61,592 nt of DNA from Amycolatopsis jejuensis (GTDB taxonomy: Bacteria; Actinomycetota; Actinomycetes; Mycobacteriales; Pseudonocardiaceae), in NCBI RefSeq assembly GCF_000717335.1, contig NZ_JNYZ01000045.1, positions 1 to 61,592 on the forward strand. The letters run 5' to 3'. A model generated the notes under the pieces. That model saw only the letters and a program-made list of their open reading frames with translations, did not search any database and was not told where the DNA came from. Each line of letters starts with the position of its first letter. Position 1 is the first letter of the stretch. Shown piece after piece: positions 53,934 to 61,592 of this stretch. Position numbers and translations under genes: made by a program.

Positions 53934-54823
53934 GCGGGGAGTTCTCGGCGCCGGTCGGGCGCGCGTTGACGGCGGCCGGGCTGGACCTGGCCGACGTGCG
54001 GCGCGTGGTGACCACTGCGCTGGAAGAGGATTTGCGGTACGGGCCGGATGCCACCACGGCGTCGACGGTTCCGGCCGGTGCGCGGGCGGTGGCCGAGCTG
54101 ACGCCGCGCGTCGCCGGGGTGGTCGCCGGAGTGCCGGTGGCGCTGGCGGTGTTCGACGAGGTGCTGGGCGACGACTACGAGGTGGTGTCGATCCGCGAGG
54201 ACGGTGCGCGCGCGGTCGCGGGGGAGCCGGTGCTCGTGCTCCGCGGCCTGGTGCGGGGATTGCTGACCGCCGAGCGGACGGCGTTGAACCTGCTGTGCCA
54301 GCTGTCCGGGGTTGCGACGGCGACGGCGGCGTGGGTGTCCGCGATCGCGGGAACCGGTGCTGCGGTACGGGATTCGCGCAAGACGACGCCCGGGTTGCGG
54401 TTGCTGCAGAAGTACGCGGTGCGGTGCGGTGGCGGCGTGAACCACCGGATGGGGCTCGGCGACGCGGTGCTGATCAAGGACAACCACGTGGTCGCCGCGG
54501 GTTCGGTGACGGCGGCGCTGGCGGCCGCGCGGGAACACGCGCCGCAGCTGCCGTGCGAGGTCGAGGTCGACGACCTGGTGCAGCTGGAGGAGGCTCTCGC
54601 CGCGGGCGCGGACGAGGTGCTGCTGGACAACTTCACGCCGGAGGAATGCGTAACGGCGGTCGCGCGGCGGGACGAGGTGTCGCCGAAGACGCGGCTCGAA
54701 TCGTCGGGCGGGCTGACGCTCGACCGCGCGCGGGCGTACGCCTCGACCGGTGTGGACTACCTCTCGGTGGGTGGGTTGACGCATTCGTCACCCGCGCTGG
54801 ATCTGGGGATGGACCTGCGCTGA
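53930..54823 (+). CDS. nadC: Nicotinate-nucleotide pyrophosphorylase NadC (quinolinate phosphoribosyltransferase)
   Basis: NadC turns quinolinate and PRPP into nicotinate mononucleotide with release of CO2. The 297-residue product has EDLRYGPDATTAST near residue 32, ERTALNLLCQLSGVATATA, DSRKTTPGLRLLQKYAVRCG, HRMGLGDAVLIKDNH, EVEVDDLVQLEEAL and ESSGGLTLDRA. This covers all substrate-binding segments. ATG 53930 overlaps nadB. It is the last gene of the tightly coupled three-gene operon. Confidence 0.95.
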   Translation: MSGEFSAPVGRALTAAGLDLADVRRVVTTALEEDLRYGPDATTASTVPAGARAVAELTPRVAGVVAGVPVALAVFDEVLGDDYEVVSIREDGARAVAGEPVLVLRGLVRGLLTAERTALNLLCQLSGVATATAAWVSAIAGTGAAVRDSRKTTPGLRLLQKYAVRCGGGVNHRMGLGDAVLIKDNHVVAAGSVTAALAAAREHAPQLPCEVEVDDLVQLEEALAAGADEVLLDNFTPEECVTAVARRDEVSPKTRLESSGGLTLDRARAYASTGVDYLSVGGLTHSSPALDLGMDLR

Positions 54824-54915
54824 CGGGCCGTTAGCCGGTGCTGCTCCGCAGTGCATTCCGTTCGAGGTCGCGAAGAACGAGCTGACGCGGTCACCGGCGT
54901 CATGCTGGGCACGCC

Positions 54916-54999
54916 ATCTGGAACCGGCGCGGCACGATGGACGAGGAGTTCCTGTTCTGGGACAACCAGACCCTCTACCGCCAGATCGGCATCGGCTGA
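54916..54999 (+). pseudogene. Remnant of a SnoaL/NTF2-like protein (C-terminus only)
   Basis: One frame reads IWNRRGTMDEEFLFWDNQTL then YRQIGIG and stop. The pattern E-E-x-L-F-W-D-N-x-x-x-x-x-Q-I-G is the usual end of SnoaL-like (polyketide cyclase/NTF2 fold) proteins. Upstream a stop codon interrupts the frame at 54883 and no start or rest of the domain exists, so it is a decayed fragment. Conservation of the ending suggests recent loss or transfer of a truncated piece. Confidence 0.6.
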
Positions 55000-55068
55000 C
55001 GCGCTGAGGGAATTCTGAGAATTTTCCGGTAGTCCTGACGGGTCGGCCGGACTCCGGCCGTCCCGGTG

Positions 55069-55113
55069 CCGCCTCCCGGCTCGCCGACGAGGGGGCGGCG
55101 GGCCGGGAGGCGG
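55069..55113. terminator. Hairpin between nadC region and protease gene
   Basis: Arms CCGCCTCCCGGC (55069-55080) and GCCGGGAGGCGG (55102-55113) pair perfectly around a 21-base loop. It ends nine bases before the protease stop codon, so it most likely terminates the protease message. Confidence 0.65.
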
Positions 55114-55121
55114 TCTTCCGG

Positions 55122-55820
55122 TCAGACGCCTGCGGTCTGCTTGATCCAGTCGCGGCTGTTCGCGACGCTGGCGTAGTTCTGGACGCCATGCGGGTCGCTG
55201 CCGGAGTTCTCCCCGGTGGAGCACACGCCGACCTGGACGCCGTCGGCCAGCTGCGGACCACCGGAGTCACCGTGCCACGACGCGCCGGTGACGCCCTTGC
55301 TCGCGATTGCCTTGCCGTTGAAGGCATCCGTGCTGGAACCGGTCACCTTGACGTCGGCGGTCTTGAGCGTGGCCGAGGGCGGGCTGTCGTTCTCGGTGCG
55401 GCCCCAGCCGTAGATCTGGTTGGTGGCCCCGGTTTTGGGGTCGGCGTCGGCGAGCTTCATGAACGTGGTGTCGACGGCGGACTTGAGGTGCAGCAACGCA
55501 ATGTCCCCGTCCGGCGACGCTTTCTGCTGGTCGACGGCAGCCTCGGTACCCTTGCCGAGCGCGACGTCGCCGACCTTGACGTGCATGCCGCCCTTGTTGA
55601 GGCAATGCTGCGCAGTGAGCACCCACTGCGACGCGATGATCGTGCCGGAACACTCGAAACCGCCGTTGTCGGTCACGTCGTCCCAGAAAACCTGTGCCCC
55701 CCAAGGCGCCGACTGCACGGTGCCGCCGCCGATGATCTGGGTGTCGGCACTGGCCGTCCCGGAGACCCCGAACACCAGCGCAGCCCCCGCGACCATCGCC
55801 GCCGCTTTCGCGTACCGCAT
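55122..55820 (-). CDS. Secreted trypsin-like serine protease (S1 family)
   Basis: The 232-residue protein has a signal peptide (MRYAKAAAMVAGAALVFGVS, cleaved near ASA) followed by a very short pro-region and the mature-type start IIGGGTVQSAP. The triad is His in WVLTAQHC, Asp in DGDIALLHL and Ser in GASWHGDSGGPQLADG. One disulfide pair (C in ECSGT and QHC) is typical. A GGAGGG ribosome binding site precedes ATG 55820. Substrate preference cannot be set by eye. Confidence 0.92.
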   Translation of the reverse strand: MRYAKAAAMVAGAALVFGVSGTASADTQIIGGGTVQSAPWGAQVFWDDVTDNGGFECSGTIIASQWVLTAQHCLNKGGMHVKVGDVALGKGTEAAVDQQKASPDGDIALLHLKSAVDTTFMKLADADPKTGATNQIYGWGRTENDSPPSATLKTADVKVTGSSTDAFNGKAIASKGVTGASWHGDSGGPQLADGVQVGVCSTGENSGSDPHGVQNYASVANSRDWIKQTAGV

Positions 55821-55897
55821 GGAAAATCCCTCCGCTTCGGTAGTGATTTCCTGACCGTAGGTGTCTGGTGGAAATTCGGTAACCTACGGAAGTCGGG

Positions 55898-55903
55898 TAA
55901 CGT
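55898..55903 (+). promoter_or_regulatory. -10 element of predicted near-leaderless promoter (55912 gene)
   Basis: TAACGT, eight bases, then GTG at 55912. It lies in the gap divergent to the protease gene. Confidence 0.4.
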
Positions 55904-55911
55904 CGGGCTCC

Positions 55912-56343
55912 GTGCGCGGAGGGGGACGGGACGAGCTGCCGGTCGGTTTCGGTGCCGCCGACGGAGATCATGTGGTGATCACCGTGCGCGGCCGGATGCA
56001 TCCCGGCGCCACGGATTACTGGGACGGCAACTGGCTGATCAGCCCGATCGAGATCGCCGCGGGCTCACTGCGTGCGAGGATTCCCGCCGGGCTTCGCACC
56101 GAGGAGCTGCGGGCGTTCCGGGAAGAGCTCGCCGGGGCCGGCGTTGCGCGGTTGACGTCGCTGGAGGAGTGGCTGGAGCTGACCGTCACGGTGGGCCGGA
56201 AGCTCGACGTGGCCGGGGTGTCTGCCGGGCACGGGTCGTTCCGCATCACGGGGCTCGACCGGGCGCAGCTGCCCGGGATCATCGACGCGCTGGAGGAGGT
56301 CGAGGCCGCCTACCCGGTGCTCGGCAGCCCTCAGCAGTGCTGA
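55912..56343 (+). CDS. Hypothetical soluble protein
   Basis: The 143-residue product (GTG 55912) begins RGGGRDELPVGFGAADGDHV and continues with VVITVRGRMHPGATDYWDGN, a Trp-containing strand region. A helix (TEELRAFREELAGAG) and two strands (WLELTVTVGRKLDVAG and GSFRITGLDRAQ) follow. This alternation resembles small WapI/DUF-type proteins seen around polymorphic toxin loci, but I do not recognise the family surely. There is no signal peptide. It converges on the AftB-like gene with a 13-base overlap. Confidence 0.65.
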   Translation: MRGGGRDELPVGFGAADGDHVVITVRGRMHPGATDYWDGNWLISPIEIAAGSLRARIPAGLRTEELRAFREELAGAGVARLTSLEEWLELTVTVGRKLDVAGVSAGHGSFRITGLDRAQLPGIIDALEEVEAAYPVLGSPQQC

Positions 56344-58064
56344 GCCACCAAGGGATCGTGGTCGTACCGCAAGCTGGTGCGCCCGGCTGCGTGGATGAGG
56401 TTTTCCCAGAACCGGCCAGGCGTCAGCGGGGCGCGGACGGACTCCAGCATTTCCCGGTCGTGCGGGCAGGCCAGGGTGCGGCGGATGGCGTCCAAAGTGG
56501 ACTGCCGGACGTCGCCGCGGGTGGCGAGGTCCGTGGTGGTTCCGCGGGCGGAGTCGGCGATGTCCCAGACCGTGCCGGCGTATTTGTTGTGGCCGATGCG
56601 CCTTCCGGGGTACGGGGTGGTGTGTGCGGCGATCGGGTTGGCCAGGCCGATCGGGTCGTGTACCCGGAAATCCAGCGGCAGCAGCATGCCGATGCCGCCG
56701 ATGTTGAAGAACTCGCCCACGTCGTGTCCGGAGGTGGACGGATACGCGCTCCAGGTGCCTGACTGCGAGACGAAGTACACCTCCGGGCCGGGCGTCTCGG
56801 CGAGGTGCGCCTGTACGGTGTCGGCGATCGTGGTGAACTCGGCGAAGTCCTCGGCCAGGATGGGGTGCTGGCTGCCGCTCTCGTGGACGTAGAACTCGCG
56901 CTCGTCGGAGATTTCCTCGGTGGCGTTGACCGGTTTCGGCAGATTTGCGTAGTCCGTGCGGAGCCAGCCGGCGGCGATGAACGCGTACGCACCCAGCAAC
57001 GCGGCGGGCAGCACCGTCGCGCGGGTCACGCGCACTGCCAGCACCGGGAGCAGCAGACACCACAGCGCAGGCAGCAGCATGCGTCCGTGCATGAAGTCGC
57101 CGCCTACGCGGATCACGTAAAACGCTTGCGCCAGACCAGCTACGACCGGGACCACGCACACCACCACGATCCGCCGGTCGACCCCGCGGCCGTGCAGCTG
57201 CAGCCCGGCCAGCGCGAGGCACAGCACGAGCGGAATCCACAGCCAGTACGGGTCGAAGAAGTCCGCCAGGTAGGCGAATCCCTTGTCCCACATGGTGTTC
57301 GACGCTTCCTTGACCAGCGCGGTGTTGGGCGTGAGCAGGCCGTAGTAGCCCATCCGGAAGATTTGGTACGCCACCGGCAACGCAGCGGCCGCCGCGAGCC
57401 AGCCGACGGCCGGGCGCCAGCCGCGCCATTCCAGGACGAGCAGCCCGATCCCCGCGCACAGACTGAACAACGCCAGGTCCGGCCGGACGAGCACACCCAG
57501 CCCGATCAGCACCGCGGTCAGCCACGCCGGACCGGCCGCGAGCCGCCGGGCGCGGCGGACGAGCAGCCACCAGACCGCGCCGATCCACAGCGTGATCAGG
57601 CCCGTTTCGAGGCCGGAAGTCGCGAAATCGCGGAACGGCGGCAACGCGATCAGCACCAGCGCCCCGGCCGGCAGCACGAACGTGCCGCGCTCGGGAGCGA
57701 CGAGCCGGCGCGTGCCGTCGAGGGCGAGCAGCATCCCGCCGGTCGAGCACAGCAGTCCCAGCACCACCGCGAGCCACTCCAGGCGCACGCCGGGAATCCA
57801 GCCGAAGGCGGTGAGCAGGTACGTCCAGAGGGTGCTCGTGTTGGCCTCGACCCGCTCGCCGATGTTGAACACCGGACCGTTGCCCGCGAGCAGCTGCCGG
57901 ACGGTCCGCAGCACGATGAGCCCGTCGTCGGCCATCCAGCGGCGGTTCCACGCCAGCACCCCGAACACCACCACCGGCCCGAGCACCGCGAGCCGGTTCC
58001 ACCATGCCGCCGGCACCCACCGCGGGGTGACGGCGCCGGGTCTCTCGGGCAGAACGGTGGTCAT
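56331..58064 (-). CDS. aftB: AftB-type terminal arabinofuranosyltransferase (GT-C membrane enzyme)
   Basis: The 577-residue polytopic GT-C protein matches mycobacterial AftB in its first loop, RRWMADDGLIVLRTVRQLLA, then GNGPVFNIGERVEANTSTLW with the catalytic-type DD pair. It also matches in RDFATSGLETGL, LPVAYQIFRMGYYGLL and RVGGDFMHGRMLLP. AftB adds terminal beta-1,2-arabinofuranose to arabinogalactan from decaprenyl-phosphoarabinose outside the membrane. ATG 58064 follows GGAGGAG. The gene stands outside any arabinan cluster, so a paralogous role is possible. The 3' end overlaps the gene at 55912. Confidence 0.82.
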   Translation of the reverse strand: MTTVLPERPGAVTPRWVPAAWWNRLAVLGPVVVFGVLAWNRRWMADDGLIVLRTVRQLLAGNGPVFNIGERVEANTSTLWTYLLTAFGWIPGVRLEWLAVVLGLLCSTGGMLLALDGTRRLVAPERGTFVLPAGALVLIALPPFRDFATSGLETGLITLWIGAVWWLLVRRARRLAAGPAWLTAVLIGLGVLVRPDLALFSLCAGIGLLVLEWRGWRPAVGWLAAAAALPVAYQIFRMGYYGLLTPNTALVKEASNTMWDKGFAYLADFFDPYWLWIPLVLCLALAGLQLHGRGVDRRIVVVCVVPVVAGLAQAFYVIRVGGDFMHGRMLLPALWCLLLPVLAVRVTRATVLPAALLGAYAFIAAGWLRTDYANLPKPVNATEEISDEREFYVHESGSQHPILAEDFAEFTTIADTVQAHLAETPGPEVYFVSQSGTWSAYPSTSGHDVGEFFNIGGIGMLLPLDFRVHDPIGLANPIAAHTTPYPGRRIGHNKYAGTVWDIADSARGTTTDLATRGDVRQSTLDAIRRTLACPHDREMLESVRAPLTPGRFWENLIHAAGRTSLRYDHDPLVAQHC

Positions 58065-58220
58065 GACGGGCTCCTCCCCGGAAAGCTTGCCGGGCCGGAA
58101 CCGCTCCACCAGCGAGGGTGCCCGTCCGGCGAGCTTAACCGAGGCGATCTTGCGTACCGGCGGGGTGGTCGGCGAATGGCTTGCGGTGGACGGAAAACCG
58201 GACATTCCGGAGCCGGCCGG

Positions 58221-59171
58221 TCAGCGGTTGAGCGGGCTGGCGCCCTTCAACGTCCGCAGTACCGGCGCAGTTTCGCAGGATCTGATGCCGCGCAATGCGC
58301 CGAGGCGGTGGGTCAGGTACCGGTGCAGCGCGGGAGCGTCCGGGCTGAGGGCGTGCGCGAGCAGGTTTGTCGGGCCGGTTGTCGCGGCTACCACGGCCAG
58401 TTCCCGGTGCGTGGCCAGCTCTCGCGCGACCGCGTCGAGGTCGGCCGGGGCGACGGCCATCCACAGCAGGGCTTGCGTGGTCGCACCGAAGAGGCGGACG
58501 TCGATTTCCACGTCCAGGTACAGGGTTCCGGCGGCGCGCAGGCCCGCGATGCGGCGGGCGACCGTCGCGGCCGACCAGCCGGTGATGGCGGCCAGGTCGG
58601 TCTGGCCCAATCGGCCGTCGCGCTGCAATGCGATGAGCAGAGGTTCGTCGGCGGGGGTGAGGTCGGCGTGCGGCGAATCGTGGCCGTCCGGCTCGAGCTG
58701 CCGTTGCTGGGCCTCGGTGAGGACGTCGGCGCGGCCCAGCCAGGCAGTCGGGCCGCCGTGGTACAGGTGCAGCAGCTGGTGCGCGGACACGCCGGTGATG
58801 CCCGTCGTGCGCGGGATGTCACGCAGCAGCAGGCCGTGATCGGGCACCGGATCGGTTCGCGCGATCACGCAGATTTCCGTGCCCCCGCCCGCGAGCTTGA
58901 CCCACGTCGTGTCGGTGCGGCGGACGAGCGCGTCGGCCACCCGCTGCGCGACCGCGGGTACCACGGTGAGCCGCACGAACCACAGCTCCTGACCGGCCCG
59001 GTGCGGTTCGGCGAGCCCGACGACGCGCAGCCCAGCCTCCGCGCGCAACCGCCGGTACCGGCGCGTGACGGTCTGCGTCGACACGCCCAGCACGTCGCCG
59101 ATCCGCGCGAACGGTGCCCGGCCGTCGATCTGGAGCGCGTGGACGAGGGCGCGGTCGAGTTCGTCGTGCAT
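58221..59171 (-). CDS. Lrp/AsnC-family regulator with two AsnC-type units
   Basis: The 316-residue protein has two Lrp-like halves. The first HTH is LDRALVHALQIDGRAPFARI with GVSTQTVTRRYRRLRAEAGL. The second, near residue 175, is PLLIALQRDGRLGQTDLAAI with WSAATVARRIAGLRAAG, and each is followed by a ligand-type alpha/beta domain. Double-length Lrp proteins are common in actinobacteria. It is divergent from the MFS exporter 96 bases away and probably regulates it. CAGAAT lies six bases before the ATG. Confidence 0.88.
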   Translation of the reverse strand: MHDELDRALVHALQIDGRAPFARIGDVLGVSTQTVTRRYRRLRAEAGLRVVGLAEPHRAGQELWFVRLTVVPAVAQRVADALVRRTDTTWVKLAGGGTEICVIARTDPVPDHGLLLRDIPRTTGITGVSAHQLLHLYHGGPTAWLGRADVLTEAQQRQLEPDGHDSPHADLTPADEPLLIALQRDGRLGQTDLAAITGWSAATVARRIAGLRAAGTLYLDVEIDVRLFGATTQALLWMAVAPADLDAVARELATHRELAVVAATTGPTNLLAHALSPDAPALHRYLTHRLGALRGIRSCETAPVLRTLKGASPLNR

Positions 59172-59177
59172 GGAATG

Positions 59178-59183
59178 ATTCTG
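59178..59183 (-). promoter_or_regulatory. -10 element of predicted leaderless promoter (Lrp gene)
   Basis: The minus strand reads CAGAAT, six bases, then ATG at 59171. Confidence 0.4.
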
Positions 59184-59254
59184 CACCCACGGGGTGAAGA
59201 TGGAAGCTTCCCGAGAGATTGGCCCGATGGATGGAAGGTGGGCAGGCAACGGCG

Positions 59255-59260
59255 CATTCT
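59255..59260 (+). promoter_or_regulatory. -10 element of predicted leaderless promoter (MFS gene)
   Basis: CATTCT, seven bases, then ATG at 59268. It lies in the 96-bp gap shared with the divergent Lrp gene. Confidence 0.4.
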
Positions 59261-59267
59261 CGTGCCC

Positions 59268-60542
59268 ATGGACGGATCACGCCGCTGGGCCGCGCTCGCG
59301 GTCCTGCTCGTCGCGGAAGCGATGAACCTCCTGGACACCACCATCGTCCAGGTCGCCGCCCCCGCCGTGTACGCCGAACTGGGCGGCTCCGCGGGTACGA
59401 TTTCCTTCTACACCGCCGGATACACGTTGCCCTTCGCGTTGTTCCTGATCACCGGTGGACGCCTGGGTGACGTCATCGGGCGACGGCGCACGTTCCGGCT
59501 CGGGGTGACCGGTTTCGTCGTCGCCTCCGCCCTCTGCGCGGCAGCCACGACCCCGGCTTTTCTGCTCGTTTTCCGCGTGCTGCAAGGGACTTTCGCGGCG
59601 CTGGTGATCCCGCAGACGATCGGGCTGATCCGCGTTCTGTTCGACGGCCCGGCTCGCGCCCGCGCTCTCGGCACCATCGGCCCGGTGATGGGCCTGGCCG
59701 CGGTGAGCGGGCCGGTGCTCGGCGGTCTCCTGACGCATGCCTGGTCCTGGCGTGCGGTGTTCCTGGTGAACGTCCCGCTGGGGCTCGCCGTGCTCGTCGC
59801 GTCCGGGCTGCTCGTGGAGGACCGCGCGGCCACCCGCCCGCGGCTCGACCTCACCGGAACCGCCCTCGTCGCGCTCGGCGCCGGACTGGTCGTCTACCCG
59901 CTTCTGACGCACTGGAACGGGTACCTCGTCGCCGCGGGAGTCGTGACCCTCGCGGTTTTCGTCGTGCACCAACGGGTTCGCGGCAACCTGATCGAGCGGA
60001 GCCTGTTCCGGGACGGCGGTTTCCCGGCCGCGCTGGTGACGTCGCTGTTGTTCTTCGCCGTGATGACCGGCCTGACGCAGGTCATGGTGTTGTGGTTGCA
60101 GCTGACCGAAAACGTCGACGTGCGCACGGCCGGTCTCACGCTGCTGCCGTGGTCGTGCGGGCTGGCAGTTTCGTCCCTGGTGGCCGGACAGTGGCTCGTT
60201 CCGCGTTACGGAACCAGGATCCTGTACACCGGGGTGGGACTGCTGACCGTCGGTGTCATCGGCTTGATCTTCCTCCGGCCGGTCCTGGTTCCGCTGGGGG
60301 TCGCCGGATTGGGTACGGGATTGTTCACGGTTCCGTTCTTCACGGCGGCGCTGGACCGCGTCCGACCGGCGGAAACCGGGTCGGCTTCGGGGTTGCTGAA
60401 CGCGGTGCAGCAGCTGGGTGGGACGGTCGGCGTCTCGGTGCTGACCGCGGTTTTCCTTGCCTCGGGCCTGACGGCGGCGTGCTGGACGGCGGTCGCGCTC
60501 GTTGTGGCGGCCGGGGTGGCCGCGGCCGGGCGGTTGGCGTAG
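59268..60542 (+). CDS. MFS drug-exporter-like transporter (DHA2/EmrB-type)
   Basis: The 424-residue membrane protein starts WAALAVLLVAEAMNLLDTTI, the D-x-T-I-V motif of DHA2 exporters. It then has GGRLGDVIGRRRTFRLG (motif A) and LGTIGPVMGLAAVSGPVLGG (motif C, antiporter). DHA2 members usually have 14 helices and about 470-500 residues; this one is shorter, with about 12-13. The divergent Lrp regulator suggests amino acid or drug-like substrates. It ends one base before the convergent nitrilase gene. Confidence 0.9.
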   Translation: MDGSRRWAALAVLLVAEAMNLLDTTIVQVAAPAVYAELGGSAGTISFYTAGYTLPFALFLITGGRLGDVIGRRRTFRLGVTGFVVASALCAAATTPAFLLVFRVLQGTFAALVIPQTIGLIRVLFDGPARARALGTIGPVMGLAAVSGPVLGGLLTHAWSWRAVFLVNVPLGLAVLVASGLLVEDRAATRPRLDLTGTALVALGAGLVVYPLLTHWNGYLVAAGVVTLAVFVVHQRVRGNLIERSLFRDGGFPAALVTSLLFFAVMTGLTQVMVLWLQLTENVDVRTAGLTLLPWSCGLAVSSLVAGQWLVPRYGTRILYTGVGLLTVGVIGLIFLRPVLVPLGVAGLGTGLFTVPFFTAALDRVRPAETGSASGLLNAVQQLGGTVGVSVLTAVFLASGLTAACWTAVALVVAAGVAAAGRLA

Positions 60543-60543
60543 G

Positions 60544-61338
60544 TCAGAGACGGCGGTTGGCCAGCGCTCCGGTCGCCGTCCGGGCCTTGGCGGCCGTGCC
60601 GGGGTCTACGTCGACCAGCAGCGTCTCCACCCCGGCCCCCGCTTGCGCGCTGACCCGGCCGAAACCGTCGGCGACCAGGGAGTACCCGATCCCGGTCGGG
60701 GCTTTCGGGTTGACCTCCACCCCGGTCACCGCCGGGTCGGCCTGGCCGCAGGCCGCGATCCAGCAGCCCGAGTCGAGGGCGCGTGCCCGGACCAGCACCT
60801 CCCACTGCTCGCGTTTGCCCTCGCCCGCGCCCCACGACGCCGGGACGGCCACCACGTCCGCGCCGTCGTCGGCGAGACGGCGGAACAGCTCGGGAAACCG
60901 CAGGTCGTAGCAGGTCGCGACGCCGAAGACGGTGCCGTCGGCCTCGAACGTGACCGGGCTCGACCCCGGCGCGACGGTGTCCGATTCGGCGAACCCGAAC
61001 GCGTCGTACAGGTGGATCTTGTCGTAGCCCAGATGCTGGCCGAGGCCGGTGACCAGCAGCGTGTTGTACACGCGCCCGTTGTCGGCCGGGGTGAACATGC
61101 CTGCGATCACCAGTACGTCGAGCTCCCGCGCGATCTCGGCCACCGCCGTCGCCCACGGTCCGTCCAGCGGCTGCGCGGCCGGCGCGAGCGGCCTGCCGAA
61201 CCGCGCCATCGCCGCCTCGGGGAACACGACGATCCGCGCGCCGCCCGCCGCCGCGGCCTCGGCGCCGGAGCGAACGAGTTTCAGGTTCTCCTCCGCCTCG
61301 TCGCCCGAGTTGAGCTGGCACAACGCGATCCGGGGCAC
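60544..61338 (-). CDS. Carbon-nitrogen hydrolase (nitrilase superfamily)
   Basis: The 264-residue protein has the Glu-Lys-Cys triad: E in VVFPEAAMARFG near residue 41, K in GYDKIHLYDAFGF and C in ATCYDLRFPEL. The LYDAFGF and RFPEL motifs fit the Nit1/deaminated-glutathione amidase branch, though other omega-amidases are possible. GTG 61338 follows GAGGAGG. It lies between the MFS gene and hisD; a nitrilase-like gene is not essential to either. Confidence 0.9.
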   Translation of the reverse strand: MPRIALCQLNSGDEAEENLKLVRSGAEAAAAGGARIVVFPEAAMARFGRPLAPAAQPLDGPWATAVAEIARELDVLVIAGMFTPADNGRVYNTLLVTGLGQHLGYDKIHLYDAFGFAESDTVAPGSSPVTFEADGTVFGVATCYDLRFPELFRRLADDGADVVAVPASWGAGEGKREQWEVLVRARALDSGCWIAACGQADPAVTGVEVNPKAPTGIGYSLVADGFGRVSAQAGAGVETLLVDVDPGTAAKARTATGALANRRL

Positions 61339-61409
61339 TGGTGGCCTCCTCGTCCGGGGACAGCGGGTCACCACCGAGTATCCCTGCCGGGCGCGCGCAC
61401 GCCACCTCG

Positions 61410-61415
61410 TACCCT
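61410..61415 (+). promoter_or_regulatory. -10 element of predicted leaderless hisD promoter
   Basis: TACCCT, six bases (TGACTC), then ATG at 61422. No ribosome binding site is present. Confidence 0.55.
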
Positions 61416-61421
61416 TGACTC

Positions 61422-61592
61422 ATGTTGAACCGCACCGACCTGCGTGGACAGGTCCCGTCTGTTGCCGAGCTGCGTGCTGCGCTTCCGCGTGCCGAGTACG
61501 ACGTGGAGGTGGCGGTGCATCAGGTGCGGCCGGTGGTGGAGGCGGTGCGCGACCGTGGGGTGGCGGCGGTGCTGGAGTTCACCGAGCGGTTC
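61422..61592 (+). CDS. hisD: Histidinol dehydrogenase HisD, N-terminal part (cut by window edge)
   Basis: The 57 visible residues (MLNRTDLRGQ, then LPRAEYDVEVAVHQVRPVVE and RGVAAVLEFTERF) match the start of actinobacterial HisD. HisD oxidises histidinol to histidine in two NAD-dependent steps. The catalytic part is outside the window. The order nadABC followed at distance by hisD is also seen in mycobacteria. It probably starts the his operon, with a leaderless promoter. Confidence 0.9.
   Translation, partial: MLNRTDLRGQVPSVAELRAALPRAEYDVEVAVHQVRPVVEAVRDRGVAAVLEFTERF

Noticed and set aside
56805..60542. A 1245-codon open frame on the plus strand
   Set aside because: Its first two-thirds are antisense to the clearly real aftB and Lrp genes and have shadow composition. 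Only the part from 59268 encodes the MFS transporter.

Overview
The window is high-GC actinobacterial DNA, most likely from the Pseudonocardiaceae (Amycolatopsis-like). I infer this from codon use, from actinobacterial families (ErpA, DUF3043, PimB, BsaP, an AftB-type arabinosyltransferase, the actinobacterial cytochrome bcc-aa3 genes) and from a gene order that matches two conserved mycobacterial blocks. Species is not certain.

Layout. 1-129: right end of an IS30-family element lying inside a palindromic repeat. 140-7282 (mostly minus): lipB, PAP2 phosphatase, epimerase, regulator plus serine hydrolase, then sucB and lpd (lipoate and 2-oxoacid dehydrogenase theme). 7484-17896: pepA, ilvE, cobT, an IspD-like gene, aldo/keto reductase, DUF3043, erpA and small or membrane genes. 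18034-31506: adoK, asnB and the respiratory genes (ctaC-ctaF, ctaE-qcrC-qcrA-qcrB), with trpD and a GlxA-type regulator between them. 31588-41828: DEDDh/GIY-YIG nuclease, NYN-domain protein, an 11-residue-repeat protein, an NlpC/P60 hydrolase, pimB, a kinase-like protein, SRPBCC and P450. 42462-54823: biotin genes (bioA, bioD, bioB, bsaP), a SulP-carbonic anhydrase fusion, and the NAD de novo operon nadA-nadB-nadC with a divergent NrtR-type regulator. 55122-61592: secreted protease, AftB-like transferase, Lrp regulator, MFS exporter, nitrilase and the start of hisD.

Central metabolism dominates. Lipoyl transfer feeds the E2 encoded beside E3. Cytochrome c oxidase and bc1 genes form the respiratory chain. 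BioB, NadA, LipB targets and ErpA are linked through Fe-S and lipoyl chemistry. CO2-dependent biotin use sits near a bicarbonate transporter fused to carbonic anhydrase.

The most unusual content is outside ordinary coding. There are two unrelated palindromic repeat families, mostly between converging genes. One family has an IS30 element inserted at its centre. Degenerate tandem repeats flank bioA, and an in-frame 33-bp repeat expands one protein. Three promoters within 7 kb match the PafBC/RecA-independent DNA-damage consensus. Many genes have TAnnnT placed exactly six bases before the start codon, which predicts widespread leaderless mRNAs. Several convergent gene pairs overlap or touch.
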